Shown: in pieces, positions 43,564 through 52,607 of the stretch
Layout of the letters: the number at the start of each line of letters is the position of its first letter
How positions within the stretch are numbered: the stretch's first letter is position 1
Origin: Glaciimonas soli
GTDB taxonomy: Bacteria > Pseudomonadota > Gammaproteobacteria > Burkholderiales > Burkholderiaceae_D
DNA: 64,000 bases
Direction: 5' to 3'
Assembly (NCBI RefSeq): GCF_009497155.1
Contig: NZ_WINI01000008.1
Coordinates: 62,001 to 126,000, forward strand
Position numbers and translations under genes: made by a program
The notes under the pieces: generated by a model
Databases searched by the model: none
Seen by the model: the letters and a program-made list of their open reading frames with translations, nothing else
What the model was told of the DNA's origin: nothing

Positions 43564-44096
43564 GTTCACGTAAAAAATTCTAGCGATAGAAAAAAGTCGT
43601 TCGCAAGAATAAATATTCGCGGCCAACAGCATAATCAATTCAGACATTGTTGGTCGCGACGAATAACATCGATCTATCTGCACAAATGCTTCGCCGGGCA
43701 CCACGGTGACCATTACTGGCAACGTGCTAAAGAACGTCACTGCAGTGACATTCAGCGTCATCAGTGACACGAAAATCACCACTGCGATTCCAGTCATTCC
43801 GGCGGACCAAACAAGCACCCTATCTGAACCTGGCTGCAACGCGATGCAACGTAGAAGCTAGCGGAAACAAGTTCTCAGTTTCGCGGAATACGCACATCTT
43901 TTAACGTCCTTCCTATTGCCAGATATAGCTGGCCATACATCTAAAAATTGATGCCTGTTATTTTTTTCGTGCGCAATTTTTAGCGGCGGCCAAGATTTTA
44001 TTTTCACTACCAACCGATAGCAATTGCGAATCCGGCTGTACTTCCTGCAAATGGCACAGCGATTGCTTTATACACATATTTAATTGGAGATATGCA
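43564..44096. other. Intergenic region with hairpin and TIG-domain relic
   Basis: No intact gene in 533 bases. An 11-bp stem (CGCGGCCAACA, 43618-43628; partner 43648-43658, one G-U pair) lies 55 bases past the sialidase stop. The rest holds the relic at 43670-43861 and the AT-rich upstream region of the metalloprotease gene. Confidence 0.5.
43670..43861 (+). pseudogene. Relic of an IPT/TIG immunoglobulin-like domain
   Basis: A plus-strand frame reads NASPGTTVTITGNVLKN, then VTAVTFSVISDTKITTAIPV, which is the core of a TIG repeat (GTTVTITGtnL..atavtFg... v.SdTqItatvP). It begins after a stop, has no start codon and ends after about 60 codons. It is probably the remnant of a surface or secreted multi-domain protein. 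Confidence 0.6.
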
Positions 44097-46040
44097 ATGC
44101 GCTTCACCCCTCTTTTATCGGGCCGTTATCAATTCGCTGCAGCCACAACACTTTCACTTTTGTTGTCTGCATGCGGAGGTGGTGGCGGCAGCGACGGGGC
44201 CAAAAATTCTGGCACAAGCTCGGCACCTAATTCTGGCGCACCGTCTGCGTCAACAACGACACCAGTGACCCCACCGGCCACATCGACAACAACGCCGACG
44301 CCAACGCCAACTCCGCCAGTCTCAAGTGGAACGTTTTCGCTCAATAGCATTGAATTGGCGCAAACGCATGTGATACCGCCAACCGGCCGCACGATGAATA
44401 CTGCCGATGGAAAAAGCCGCACCTTGAATCTGCTTGCAAATCGAGCTGCGTTGTTGATGGTTGAACCGACTACAGCAGGTGGCAACATTCAAGTCCAGGT
44501 AGCAAACAGTAATCTCGGCAGCCTCACTCTAAACACTCCCGACAAATTACCGGCAACGGACAATGGCATGCCCAGCTATTCGTCCAGCAAATACAGCGTG
44601 CTGTTACCGAAAGAATGGATACAGACTGGGACCATTTTGAAGATCACGCGCGGCGGCGAAATCGCTACCGTGCCATTAACCGTCACGGCTGGTGTCAACC
44701 TGAAAGTGCGAACTGTACCGATCTTTTTCTTTGGTGCTACCCGCGCAATGGCAATCGCAAATCATCAGCAATTGGAAATGGCAGGAACGAGCATGGCACT
44801 CGACTACGGCCAGCAAATTCCCGCGGCAACGGTGGACGGCCAAAATTTGGGGGATCAGACATTTAGCGATTTCGTTATGCCGCCCACTGGCACGGCGCCT
44901 GCGCAAGCATATTCCTCCTTCGCCACACTTGTCAGCGCATCGGCCGCGAACGGTTATGTGCTGATGGGACAAATGCTCGGCGTCCTTCCGGAATTACGCA
45001 GCGTGACGGCGAACAACGACGGCAATCTGAATGTTGCTTATTGGGCGCCAATGGTATTGGAAAATCCGCTGACCGGAAAATTGACCGGAATGGGTGGAGG
45101 CTTGACCAGCGTCGGTGCTGGAAATGCAGATGGCGATTCCGATAATTATGGCGGTATTTTTGTCCATGAAATGGGACATGGTTACGGGATGTCACACGCA
45201 GGCGACATGTATAACAGTGGCACGTTTCCTTATCCGGGCGGCAGTTTATCTGGATCAAGTTGGGGTTATGACGCCATTCGCAATCAATTGCTGTCACCGG
45301 TATTGCCAGCCTTGCCATGTAAAAAAACGGGCCGCCAACTAGATCCGTCAGGACGCTGCTACCGGCAAGATCCTATGCAAGGCGGAAACGGCGACCAAAC
45401 AGCTGGCTACCGCTGGACCATGTTTGCCGATTACAGTATTGCCCTGATGCAGGGATGGATGAACGGTCGCGTCGTTTATAACCCGAATGCAATTAACGGC
45501 GCACCTCGCTTTACTAAATGGTCAGCATCCCAGAACGCTTACATCGATGTCAGTTCGACCATGAGTCAGTTGCAACAAGATATGCAAGGTGACCAGCAGG
45601 TTGTCACCGTGTTGGGCAACATTTCTAAAACGGATGGCACGATGAATCGTCTGGCAGTAAGCACGGCCGGACAGGGAAACCTGCCGCACACCTTTGATCC
45701 AACCACGCAGTCTGACTGGGATCAGATGAAATCGAAATATGCAAACTATTGCCAAAGTATCGGCTGTGACTATACGCTGCGTGCCACGTTTGCCGATGGA
45801 AGCACGCAAAATGTATTGCTACCGAAGGGCTATCATCAAAACAACAGCAATACGATCAATCCGAATGCGGTCAATCCGCTTAACAGCGCAAGTTTTGTCC
45901 GATTCGCCGTCAACTTCAGCGCCGCCAAAAGCCTGACACGACTGGATGTATATGTGACGGAATTCGGTGCAAAACCTGCCTTTGCCGCGATCAATACGGC
46001 CAGCCTGGTCAATCCGATTGTCAGTTGGGTTGCGCATTAA
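44097..46040 (+). CDS. M66 (StcE-like) lipoprotein metalloprotease
   Basis: A 647-residue exported lipoprotein. The signal peptide ends in the lipobox LLSAC (Cys 26), followed by a Gly/Ser/Thr/Pro-rich linker to about residue 75. The catalytic motif HEMGHGYGMSH at residues 357-367 is the extended zinc site HExxHxxGxxH with the third His. The surrounding order (SDNYGGIFVHEMGH...GYDAIRNQLLSP) fits family M66, whose best-known member StcE cleaves mucin-type glycoproteins. Beside a sialidase, a role in opening sialylated mucins is a reasonable inference. E. coli StcE is secreted by a type II system; this one is predicted to stay lipid-anchored. Confidence 0.82.
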   Translation: MRFTPLLSGRYQFAAATTLSLLLSACGGGGGSDGAKNSGTSSAPNSGAPSASTTTPVTPPATSTTTPTPTPTPPVSSGTFSLNSIELAQTHVIPPTGRTMNTADGKSRTLNLLANRAALLMVEPTTAGGNIQVQVANSNLGSLTLNTPDKLPATDNGMPSYSSSKYSVLLPKEWIQTGTILKITRGGEIATVPLTVTAGVNLKVRTVPIFFFGATRAMAIANHQQLEMAGTSMALDYGQQIPAATVDGQNLGDQTFSDFVMPPTGTAPAQAYSSFATLVSASAANGYVLMGQMLGVLPELRSVTANNDGNLNVAYWAPMVLENPLTGKLTGMGGGLTSVGAGNADGDSDNYGGIFVHEMGHGYGMSHAGDMYNSGTFPYPGGSLSGSSWGYDAIRNQLLSPVLPALPCKKTGRQLDPSGRCYRQDPMQGGNGDQTAGYRWTMFADYSIALMQGWMNGRVVYNPNAINGAPRFTKWSASQNAYIDVSSTMSQLQQDMQGDQQVVTVLGNISKTDGTMNRLAVSTAGQGNLPHTFDPTTQSDWDQMKSKYANYCQSIGCDYTLRATFADGSTQNVLLPKGYHQNNSNTINPNAVNPLNSASFVRFAVNFSAAKSLTRLDVYVTEFGAKPAFAAINTASLVNPIVSWVAH

Positions 46041-46057
46041 TTTCTAAGCGCTAACGA

Positions 46058-46093
46058 GATCTTCCGATCTGGCGAATGTCAGACCGGAAGATC
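46058..46093. terminator. Hairpin between convergent genes
   Basis: GATCTTCCG / CGGAAGATC, 9-bp stem with 18-base loop, lies between the M66 stop and the J-like protein stop. No T-run is present on either side. Confidence 0.4.
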
Positions 46094-46111
46094 GCCTCAA
46101 TACTCCGCTTA

Positions 46112-46801
46112 TCAATACCGTCGAATTGGCGTATTGATCGCTCTTTCCAAAGCCCAGTTTTGATTCTGCGTTCTTGCTTGCGCAGCTTGTTCCTCTCGTT
46201 GCTGATCCCATTTTGCTTGTCGGTCAGCTTGCGCTTTATCACGCGCCGCTTGTGCCGCTGCAGCCTGCATTTGGAAATCTATTTGCTGCCCTTCTCTGTG
46301 CGCCTGAGCCGCTTCACTTCGTCGTATCGCATCGGCCCGGTTTTGATCCAGGCGAGCTTGTTGTTCCAGCCTTGCCTGCTCCGCATCCGCAAGCTTGGCT
46401 GCTTGTTCGGCGTCTACCTTTGCCTTTTCTATTTCAAACGCCATACGCTGGGCTTCCGCTTCTTTGTGCGCCTGTATTTTGCTATAACCAAGACCAGCTA
46501 CTAACAACAGCGCAATCACTGTGATGATTGCAGCTATTCCCCATGGAAAATCTTTCTTTTCCACGACCTCGTAATTTGTTTGCTCTTTCAGTTTCAACTT
46601 GTCGTCATAAGCCTGTCGGCGTGATGAAGACGACAAAATCGCATAGGCCTCTTTAATGGCTCTCGAATGCGCGAGTATCTCTTCAGTAGACTTATTGTCG
46701 CCGTCACTTTTGAGCGACTCCATACTAAATTTATATCCCTGCTCAATCTGTGCCGCAGTAGTTTGCCTGCTCACTCCGAGGATATCGTAAAGAGTATTCA
46801 T
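46112..46801 (-). CDS. J-like domain membrane protein with coiled coil, HPD absent
   Basis: A 229-residue protein. The N-terminus is J-like: LYDILGVSRQTTAAQIEQGYKF, then AIKEAYAILSSSSRRQAYDD. In the HPD loop the sequence is SMESLKSDGDN, so the tripeptide needed to stimulate Hsp70 ATPase is missing. One membrane helix (AAIITVIALLLVAGLGY) is at about residue 90, and the C-terminal half is an Ala/Gln/Glu-rich coiled coil (EAEAQRMAFEIEKAKVDAEQAAKLADAEQ...). It may tether or decoy a chaperone, but no function is established. It is convergent with the M66 gene. Confidence 0.75.
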   Translation of the reverse strand: MNTLYDILGVSRQTTAAQIEQGYKFSMESLKSDGDNKSTEEILAHSRAIKEAYAILSSSSRRQAYDDKLKLKEQTNYEVVEKKDFPWGIAAIITVIALLLVAGLGYSKIQAHKEAEAQRMAFEIEKAKVDAEQAAKLADAEQARLEQQARLDQNRADAIRRSEAAQAHREGQQIDFQMQAAAAQAARDKAQADRQAKWDQQREEQAAQARTQNQNWALERAINTPIRRY

Positions 46802-47120
46802 GTAAGTTATCTATAGAGTTGCCAAAAAGAATTAAATATTATCATGGAAGCATCACGCAACACGTATCCGATATTCTTGTTGGGCTGTCGTGCGTAATGT
46901 ACAAAAAATCCGATCCCCACTCCCCTTTATTCCTCCTTAATGCAGCGGCTAACTTCATGTCTTAGCCCAGTAATAAATTTCTCTTAAGATGTTTCCACGT
47001 AGAAATATTTGCGTTTATTGCCGATAAATCTGCGGACCATGAAAAAAACGGACGTTTTTATAACTAACGCCCAATGCCAAACAGACTGTTTTCAGCTGTT
47101 CATGCAAAGGCAATCAAATA
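46802..47120. other. AT-rich intergenic region between divergent genes
   Basis: 319 bases, presumably holding the promoters of the J-like gene and of the phosphoesterase gene. I see no gene, repeat or recognisable operator. Confidence 0.4.
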
Positions 47121-48968
47121 ATGGAAAATGTGATGGGCTTACAGAAAAATAATGTGGCGACAAATCTAACGCGACATAGGCATATCTTGAAAAAGGTACT
47201 GGGTTGTCTTGCTGGTATCGCACTTATTGCTGCTGCCAGCGTTGCGCATGCGACCAGCAGCGGCAATCTGATCGTCAATGGCGGCGGTGAAACCGGGCTG
47301 TGCGCTACGGATTGGAAAGCAGTAAAAACCGTACCGGGCTGGCAGGTATTATTGGGCAGCCCGACACTGGTATGTTATTCGGTGGCGAGCTTCAAGACTC
47401 CCTCTTCGCCCGCAGCCGGCAATGCCTTTATCGCTGATGGCCCGTATGGTGACTCAGCATTGATGCAGAACATCAACGTATCCTCCGCTGCCAGCACTAT
47501 CGATACCGGCTCAGTGACGTATTCATTGTCTGGCTGGTTGGGCGGATACACGGTCTATGCCGGCCAGGCTGTCGTGACCGCAACGTTCCTCGATGCATCT
47601 GGCAATATCCTGGGTTCGCCGGGTGAGTTGGGCGGCGTTGGAGCCAGTGCGCGCGGATCGGTGAATGCATTTATCGCCAAATCGACAGCCGGGACAGTCC
47701 CAGTCGGCACCCGCTCGATTGCGGTGCAACTGCAATTTATTAATACATCCGGCTCGTATAACGTGGGTTACGCCGATAATCTTTCTCTCACCCTATCGAC
47801 GCCAGTAACTGCGCCTGCCTTAGTCGCACCAACCTCCACGGTACCGGCATTCGACCATGTGTTTTTTGTGATGATGGAAAACACTGATTACTCGCAAGTG
47901 ATCGGCGATACCACCGACGCACCGTTTATGAATTCGCTGGCGCAAAGTGGAACCTTGTTGACCAACTATAGCGGCGCGTATCACCCTAGCGACGAAAATT
48001 ATATGGCGGTTTCGGGCGGCGACACGTTTGTGAATGGCGCAATTTACTTCCCTAATATCAAAGTAACTGCGAACCACATTGGCGACAAACTCGAAGCAAT
48101 CGGCAAGACTTGGAAAGCCTACGAGCAAGGCATGGGAACGCCTTGCAACACCAAGAATAACAACGACAGTTATTACGAACCGGATGATGCGCCATTCATC
48201 AATTACACCAACATCTCCGGCAATCCAACGCGCTGCGCTGCGCATCTGTTCGATACCACGCAATTGACTACCGATTTGCAACTGGCAAGCACTACACCTA
48301 ACTTTTCGTGGATAGCTGCCGACGATGATTACGATGGCGAAGCGTCGGGTAATGGTTCTGCCACCAGCTTGCAAACACAAGACGGATGGTTGAAACAGAC
48401 ACTGCAACCGATATTCTCTTCACCGGCATGGACCACTCAGCGTTCGCTGCTGATCCTGACTTGGGATGAATCATCGGGCAGCGCCACTAACCATGTGGCC
48501 GGTATCGTCCTCGGCTCACAAGGGCTAGTAGGCAGCGGCGCGCTCAGTACGGCAAGCTACAACCATTACAGCTCAGGTCGTACCATCGAAAGCGCGTTGG
48601 GAATAACGCCATTAACGCCTAACGATACCTACGCTCAACCGATCAACGATGCCTTCACGCCAAACGCAAAGACAGCGGGCTCATCACTCAGCGCCGCCAT
48701 GATTAACGTCCAGCAGGGAGAAAACATCGCCTTCAATTACAGCACTACGCTGGCGCAGACTAACTCGTCCAACTGGGTCGGCATTTACGCACCGGGCACC
48801 AGCCCCGGCTCCGGTAGCGCCGCCGCCTGGCAATACGTCGCAGCCGAAGGTGGTGTGACTTCGTTCAGCACATCGTCGCTTGCTCCTGGCACTTATACTG
48901 CATGGTATCTATACAACGGAGGCTATACGCCGTTGGCTGGACCAGTAACATTTGTGGTTAGCCAGTAA
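47121..48968 (+). CDS. Secreted phosphoesterase (acid phosphatase/phospholipase C family)
   Basis: A 615-residue exported protein. After a signal peptide (HILKKVLGCLAGIALIAAASVAHA) there is a beta-sandwich domain (about residues 45-230; NLIVNGGGETGL ... GYADNLSLTLS) of the kind seen in carbohydrate- or ligand-binding modules with an N-G-G-E opening. The phosphoesterase domain starts DHVFFVMMENTDYSQVIG, with YSGAYHPSDENYMAVSGGD and LLILTWDESSGSATNHVAGIVLG as metal and active-site blocks. A small C-terminal domain (SNWVGIYAPG...AGPVTFVVSQ) ends it. ATG at 47121 or 47133 are both possible. It would cleave phosphomonoesters or phospholipids outside the cell; exact substrate unknown. A terminator follows directly. 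Confidence 0.8.
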   Translation: MENVMGLQKNNVATNLTRHRHILKKVLGCLAGIALIAAASVAHATSSGNLIVNGGGETGLCATDWKAVKTVPGWQVLLGSPTLVCYSVASFKTPSSPAAGNAFIADGPYGDSALMQNINVSSAASTIDTGSVTYSLSGWLGGYTVYAGQAVVTATFLDASGNILGSPGELGGVGASARGSVNAFIAKSTAGTVPVGTRSIAVQLQFINTSGSYNVGYADNLSLTLSTPVTAPALVAPTSTVPAFDHVFFVMMENTDYSQVIGDTTDAPFMNSLAQSGTLLTNYSGAYHPSDENYMAVSGGDTFVNGAIYFPNIKVTANHIGDKLEAIGKTWKAYEQGMGTPCNTKNNNDSYYEPDDAPFINYTNISGNPTRCAAHLFDTTQLTTDLQLASTTPNFSWIAADDDYDGEASGNGSATSLQTQDGWLKQTLQPIFSSPAWTTQRSLLILTWDESSGSATNHVAGIVLGSQGLVGSGALSTASYNHYSSGRTIESALGITPLTPNDTYAQPINDAFTPNAKTAGSSLSAAMINVQQGENIAFNYSTTLAQTNSSNWVGIYAPGTSPGSGSAAAWQYVAAEGGVTSFSTSSLAPGTYTAWYLYNGGYTPLAGPVTFVVSQ

Positions 48969-48987
48969 GTTCGTTTTCTTTGTAGCA

Positions 48988-49026
48988 GGAAAAACACACC
49001 TCGATAAATCGCGGTGTGTTTTTTCG
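48988..49026 (+). terminator. Rho-independent terminator after the phosphoesterase gene
   Basis: AAAACACACC / GGTGTGTTTT stem with a 12-base loop and a T-run. It lies 20 bases past the stop. Confidence 0.85.
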
Positions 49027-49241
49027 CCCGTATAAGGACATAATTTGGAGAAAAAGTGCCTCGTTCACAGTCGTCAATGGATTAGTGCGCATGCAAACTG
49101 CACGGTATGTTTTTCTTTTGCAGCATGCAATATAACTATCCCAAAATAAACTTTCATTTTTGTCATGTCCCTCCGTAATTCCTCCCTCATCAATATCCTG
49201 TAAAATCCAGCTTGTTTTTCCTCATAATTTCCTTTTACACC

Positions 49242-50108
49242 ATGACTTATTGCGTTGCCATGCGCCTCGATGCGGGGTTAGTTTTTTTATCCGATTCACG
49301 TACCAATGCCGGCGTAGATCATGTTGGTACTACCCGCAAAATGACGGTGTATGAGAATCCTGGCGAACGTATGCTGGTGCTGATGACATCGGGCAATTTG
49401 TCGATTTCCCAATCTATTAAGCAAATCATTTCCGAGCGCACCAACGCTGATGGCAAAAACATCTGGACTGCCAATACCATGTTTGAGGCTGCACAAATTG
49501 TTGGTGAGGCAGTACGCAGCGTGCATGAGCGCGACACAGGTGCGTTTGAAAAATTTGGGATTGATTTTAATGTCGGTATTATTTTTGGCGGCCAGATCAA
49601 AGGCGAACGCTGTCGCTTGTTCCAGATTTATTCCGCAGGCAATTTCATCGAAGTGCAGGATGCCAATCCTTACTTCCAGATTGGTGAAGCCAAATATGGC
49701 AAACCCATCATAGATCGTATTATTAGTAGCAAAACACCGTTAGACACCGCTGCAAAATGTGCGCTACTGTCAATGAATTCGACCTTACGCTCCAATATTT
49801 CGGTCGGCATGCCCCTGGATTTATTGGTTTACGGCGCAGATGAACTGGCGATCACACGCTTCGTTTCTATTGATGAAAAAAATCAATATTACAAAGACAT
49901 CGTGGAAGACTGGGCCACCAAAATGAAAGAAATCTTCAATAGTGTCGCCGATCCGGAATGGAGTAACGGCGACGCTGCCAGTAATTTAATCGTAGAAAAA
50001 GATGTCGGACAATCGCTGGTGACGACAGCACCCGAAGCTATTGCAACGAACATTCAAGCTAAGCCGATACAGACATTAGCCCAAGGAATTAATACTGAGC
50101 AGTCTTAA
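49242..50108 (+). CDS. Anbu-type proteasome homologue
   Basis: A 288-residue N-terminal-nucleophile hydrolase. ATG at 49242 gives MTYCVAMRLDAGLVFLSDSRTNAGVDHV; removal of Met exposes Thr1, the nucleophile, and LVFLSDSRTNAG is the Anbu hallmark. The rest follows the beta-subunit fold (FEAAQIVGEAVRSVHERD, FNVGIIFGGQIKGE, KYGKPIIDRIIS). Anbu is the presumed ancestor of bacterial proteasome subunits and forms helical or ring assemblies; its physiological substrate is unknown. In many bacteria it is encoded with a transglutaminase-like protein, an ATP-grasp protein and alpha-E protein. None is adjacent here. The longer start at 49212 would hide Thr1 and is rejected. Confidence 0.88.
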   Translation: MTYCVAMRLDAGLVFLSDSRTNAGVDHVGTTRKMTVYENPGERMLVLMTSGNLSISQSIKQIISERTNADGKNIWTANTMFEAAQIVGEAVRSVHERDTGAFEKFGIDFNVGIIFGGQIKGERCRLFQIYSAGNFIEVQDANPYFQIGEAKYGKPIIDRIISSKTPLDTAAKCALLSMNSTLRSNISVGMPLDLLVYGADELAITRFVSIDEKNQYYKDIVEDWATKMKEIFNSVADPEWSNGDAASNLIVEKDVGQSLVTTAPEAIATNIQAKPIQTLAQGINTEQS

Positions 50109-50130
50109 GCGTTTTTAAGCTGCCCCAACA

Positions 50131-50162
50131 AAAAATGCCGCTCAATATTGAGCGGCATTTTT
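50131..50162. terminator. Bidirectional terminator between anbu and purM
   Basis: AATGCCGCTCAATATTGAGC continues as a perfect palindrome with A-tract on one side and T-tract on the other, serving both convergent genes. Confidence 0.9.
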
Positions 50163-50179
50163 GTTAAAGCGTACTTACA

Positions 50180-51223
50180 TCACAATACGATAGTTTGCGC
50201 TTCGCCTTCTGCCCGCGCGCGAACTTCCCCAATAGTGAAGACGGTTTCGCCAGCTGCTTCCAATTGTGCGCGTGCTGCTTCTGCGTTTTCTTTAGCGACG
50301 ATCACCGTCATACCAATACCGCAATTGAAGACGCGATGCATTTCAGCATCGGCAACACCGCCGTTTTGTTGCAACCATGTGAATAATGGCGGCATGGTCC
50401 AGGTGTTGTGATCCAGAACAGCGGTCAAGTGATCTTGCAATACACGCGGAATGTTTTCAACCAAGCCACCGCCGGTGATGTGCACCATGCCTTTGACTTC
50501 GATTGTTTCCATCAAAGCCAGCAACGGCTTGACGTAAATCCGGGTTGGCTCCATCAAGACATCGGCTAGTTTACGGCCGTGGAAGTCGCCCTCCAAATCC
50601 GGTTTAGCGATTTCGATAATTTTACGTACCAACGAATAACCGTTGGAATGCGCGCCCGACGATGCCAAGCCCAAAATCACGTCACCCGGCACGATTTTGC
50701 TGCCGTCGATCAGTTTTGATTTCTCGACTGCGCCAACGGCAAAACCAGCCAGATCATATTCGCCATCTGGATACATGGTTGGCATTTCCGCCGTTTCGCC
50801 GCCCAGCAATGCACAACCGGCCTGCTCACAACCTTTGGCAATACCTTTGATCACATCGGTTGCACTAGCCACGTCGAGCTTGCCACAACCGAAATAGTCC
50901 AGGAAAAACAACGGTTCTGCGCCTTGTACCAGAATGTCATTCACACTCATCGCGACCAAATCTATCCCAACCGTATCATGACGATTAAGCATGAAAGCCA
51001 GTTTCAATTTGGTTCCTACACCGTCAGTGCCAGAAACCAACACAGGATCTTTGAATTTTTTACTTAACTCAAACAATCCGCCAAAACCACCAAGACCGCC
51101 CATCACGCCTTCACGCATGGTACGTTTGGCAAATGGCTTGATGGCTTCGACTAAAGCATCTCCGGCGTCCATATCAACGCCGGCGTCACGATAAGAAAGG
51201 GAAACATTGGATGGTGAAGTCAT
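50180..51223 (-). CDS. purM: Phosphoribosylformylglycinamidine cyclo-ligase
   Basis: A 347-residue AIR synthetase, normal length for the family. [21 protein letters not shown] at the start, [10 protein letters not shown] with the ATP-loop Lys, [25 protein letters not shown] and [15 protein letters not shown] are all family motifs. It closes the imidazole ring of purine biosynthesis (FGAM to AIR). ATG at 51223 gives [15 protein letters not shown]. It stands alone, convergent with the Anbu gene. Confidence 0.97.
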   Translation of the reverse strand: MTSPSNVSLSYRDAGVDMDAGDALVEAIKPFAKRTMREGVMGGLGGFGGLFELSKKFKDPVLVSGTDGVGTKLKLAFMLNRHDTVGIDLVAMSVNDILVQGAEPLFFLDYFGCGKLDVASATDVIKGIAKGCEQAGCALLGGETAEMPTMYPDGEYDLAGFAVGAVEKSKLIDGSKIVPGDVILGLASSGAHSNGYSLVRKIIEIAKPDLEGDFHGRKLADVLMEPTRIYVKPLLALMETIEVKGMVHITGGGLVENIPRVLQDHLTAVLDHNTWTMPPLFTWLQQNGGVADAEMHRVFNCGIGMTVIVAKENAEAARAQLEAAGETVFTIGEVRARAEGEAQTIVL

Positions 51224-51399
51224 ATTATGTTTGATGTAATGAGTAAATGAAGAGTAAAGAAGGAGTAAATGGGAGCAGAGGCGGTAAAATAGGGAGTTTT
51301 ATAAGCACATGTTAAATATGCAACAAACCGTTATCCGTAAGCTTTACTCGTACGCCAAACCGCCATTTTATCAAACTGATCCACTAATCTAGCGCATCC

Positions 51400-52488
51400 A
51401 TGCCATTTTCTTTTACTGATGATCAAAAACAGTCCATGCTGTGGTGTGGCATTGGCATCTTATTAGTAGCCTTGCTGGTGACTTTAGGGCCTATCATGAC
51501 CCCATTTGTCGCTTCGGCAATTCTGGCTTACGCCTTAAATCCCGGGGTTGATTGGCTGGCGCGTCGCAAGATCGGTAAATATGTCATTCCGCGCACAGTG
51601 GCAGTAATCATCGTGATACTTTTGTTTCTATTCGCGATATCGGCGATCATTTTGATTGTTGTTCCGGTGTTACGCAAAGAAATCCCGCTGTTGCAAAATC
51701 AGATCCCGGTTTTTTTGATTAAGCTGAATGAATTGATTGGACCACACTTAGAAGCCTTCGGTATTCATCTCCAACTTGACGGGGCTGGTATCAAAACCCT
51801 GCTGACTAAACAACTGTCCACCAGTGGCGAAGAGATCTGGGGATCGGTATTAGCATCGGTAAAAGTCGGCGGTACCGCGGTGCTAGGCTGGATTACGACA
51901 ATATTATTAGTACCTATCGTCTTGTTTTATTTGTTGTTGGATTGGCATAGCTTCCTACAGAAGTTCGAAAAAATGGTGCCGCGTCGCTGGCAAAATAAAA
52001 CCAGCGGCATGGCGGGAGAAGTCGACAGCCTGCTGGCCCAGTATTTACGCGGTCAATTGCTGGTAATGCTGACCCTGGCGATTTACTATTCGGTCGGACT
52101 AGCCATTGCCGGATTTGATGTAGCGCTGCCAGTTGGTATCATCACGGGCTTGCTGGTATTTATTCCTTACCTTGGTTTTGGACTCGGTTTAATCCTCGCA
52201 TTGATTGCCGCGATACTGCAATTTGATGGTTTCAGTGGGTTGATCGCTGTAGCAATCGTGTACGGTATCGGTCAAGTGCTGGAAAGTTTTATCCTGACAC
52301 CGCGCTTAGTCGGCGAACGCATCGGTTTGCACCCATTAGTGGTGATTTTTGCGTTGATGGCGTTTGGTCAATTGTTTGGCTTTGTAGGTATTTTGCTGGC
52401 GCTGCCCGCTTCGGCGATTATGTCGGTAGTAGTCAGGCATCTGCGCGCGCATTATTTGAGCAGCAGTTTTTATCAGCAATCCCAATAG
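51400..52488 (+). CDS. AI-2E family (PerM-like) membrane permease
   Basis: A 362-residue protein with seven to eight hydrophobic helices arranged as in the AI-2E family: paired helices at the N-terminus (GIGILLVALLVTLGPIMTPF), a soluble middle part, then GITTGLLVFIPYLGFGLG-like and VGERIGLHPLVVIFALMAFGQLFGFVGILLALPASAI segments. Members transport small molecules or sodium; the link to autoinducer-2 applies only to some. The order purM - permease - hda is common in Burkholderiales. ATG at 51400 starts MPFSFTDDQKQ. Confidence 0.9.
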   Translation: MPFSFTDDQKQSMLWCGIGILLVALLVTLGPIMTPFVASAILAYALNPGVDWLARRKIGKYVIPRTVAVIIVILLFLFAISAIILIVVPVLRKEIPLLQNQIPVFLIKLNELIGPHLEAFGIHLQLDGAGIKTLLTKQLSTSGEEIWGSVLASVKVGGTAVLGWITTILLVPIVLFYLLLDWHSFLQKFEKMVPRRWQNKTSGMAGEVDSLLAQYLRGQLLVMLTLAIYYSVGLAIAGFDVALPVGIITGLLVFIPYLGFGLGLILALIAAILQFDGFSGLIAVAIVYGIGQVLESFILTPRLVGERIGLHPLVVIFALMAFGQLFGFVGILLALPASAIMSVVVRHLRAHYLSSSFYQQSQ

Positions 52489-52607
52489 TATCGTTTAAAG
52501 AAATTAAGTATGTCAAAAAACTGTTTAAACCCCGTGCCGCAGGCAATATTGCTGAAGCAACAACGCATAATCAGTTTTGGTGGCATACGTAGCATGCAAA
52601 GTAATAA

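Noticed and set aside
43312-43839. 175-codon minus-strand ORF after the sialidase
   Set aside because: Mostly antisense to the sialidase and the TIG relic.
44129-44488. 119-codon minus-strand ORF
   Set aside because: Antisense of the Gly/Thr/Pro-rich linker of the M66 lipoprotein.
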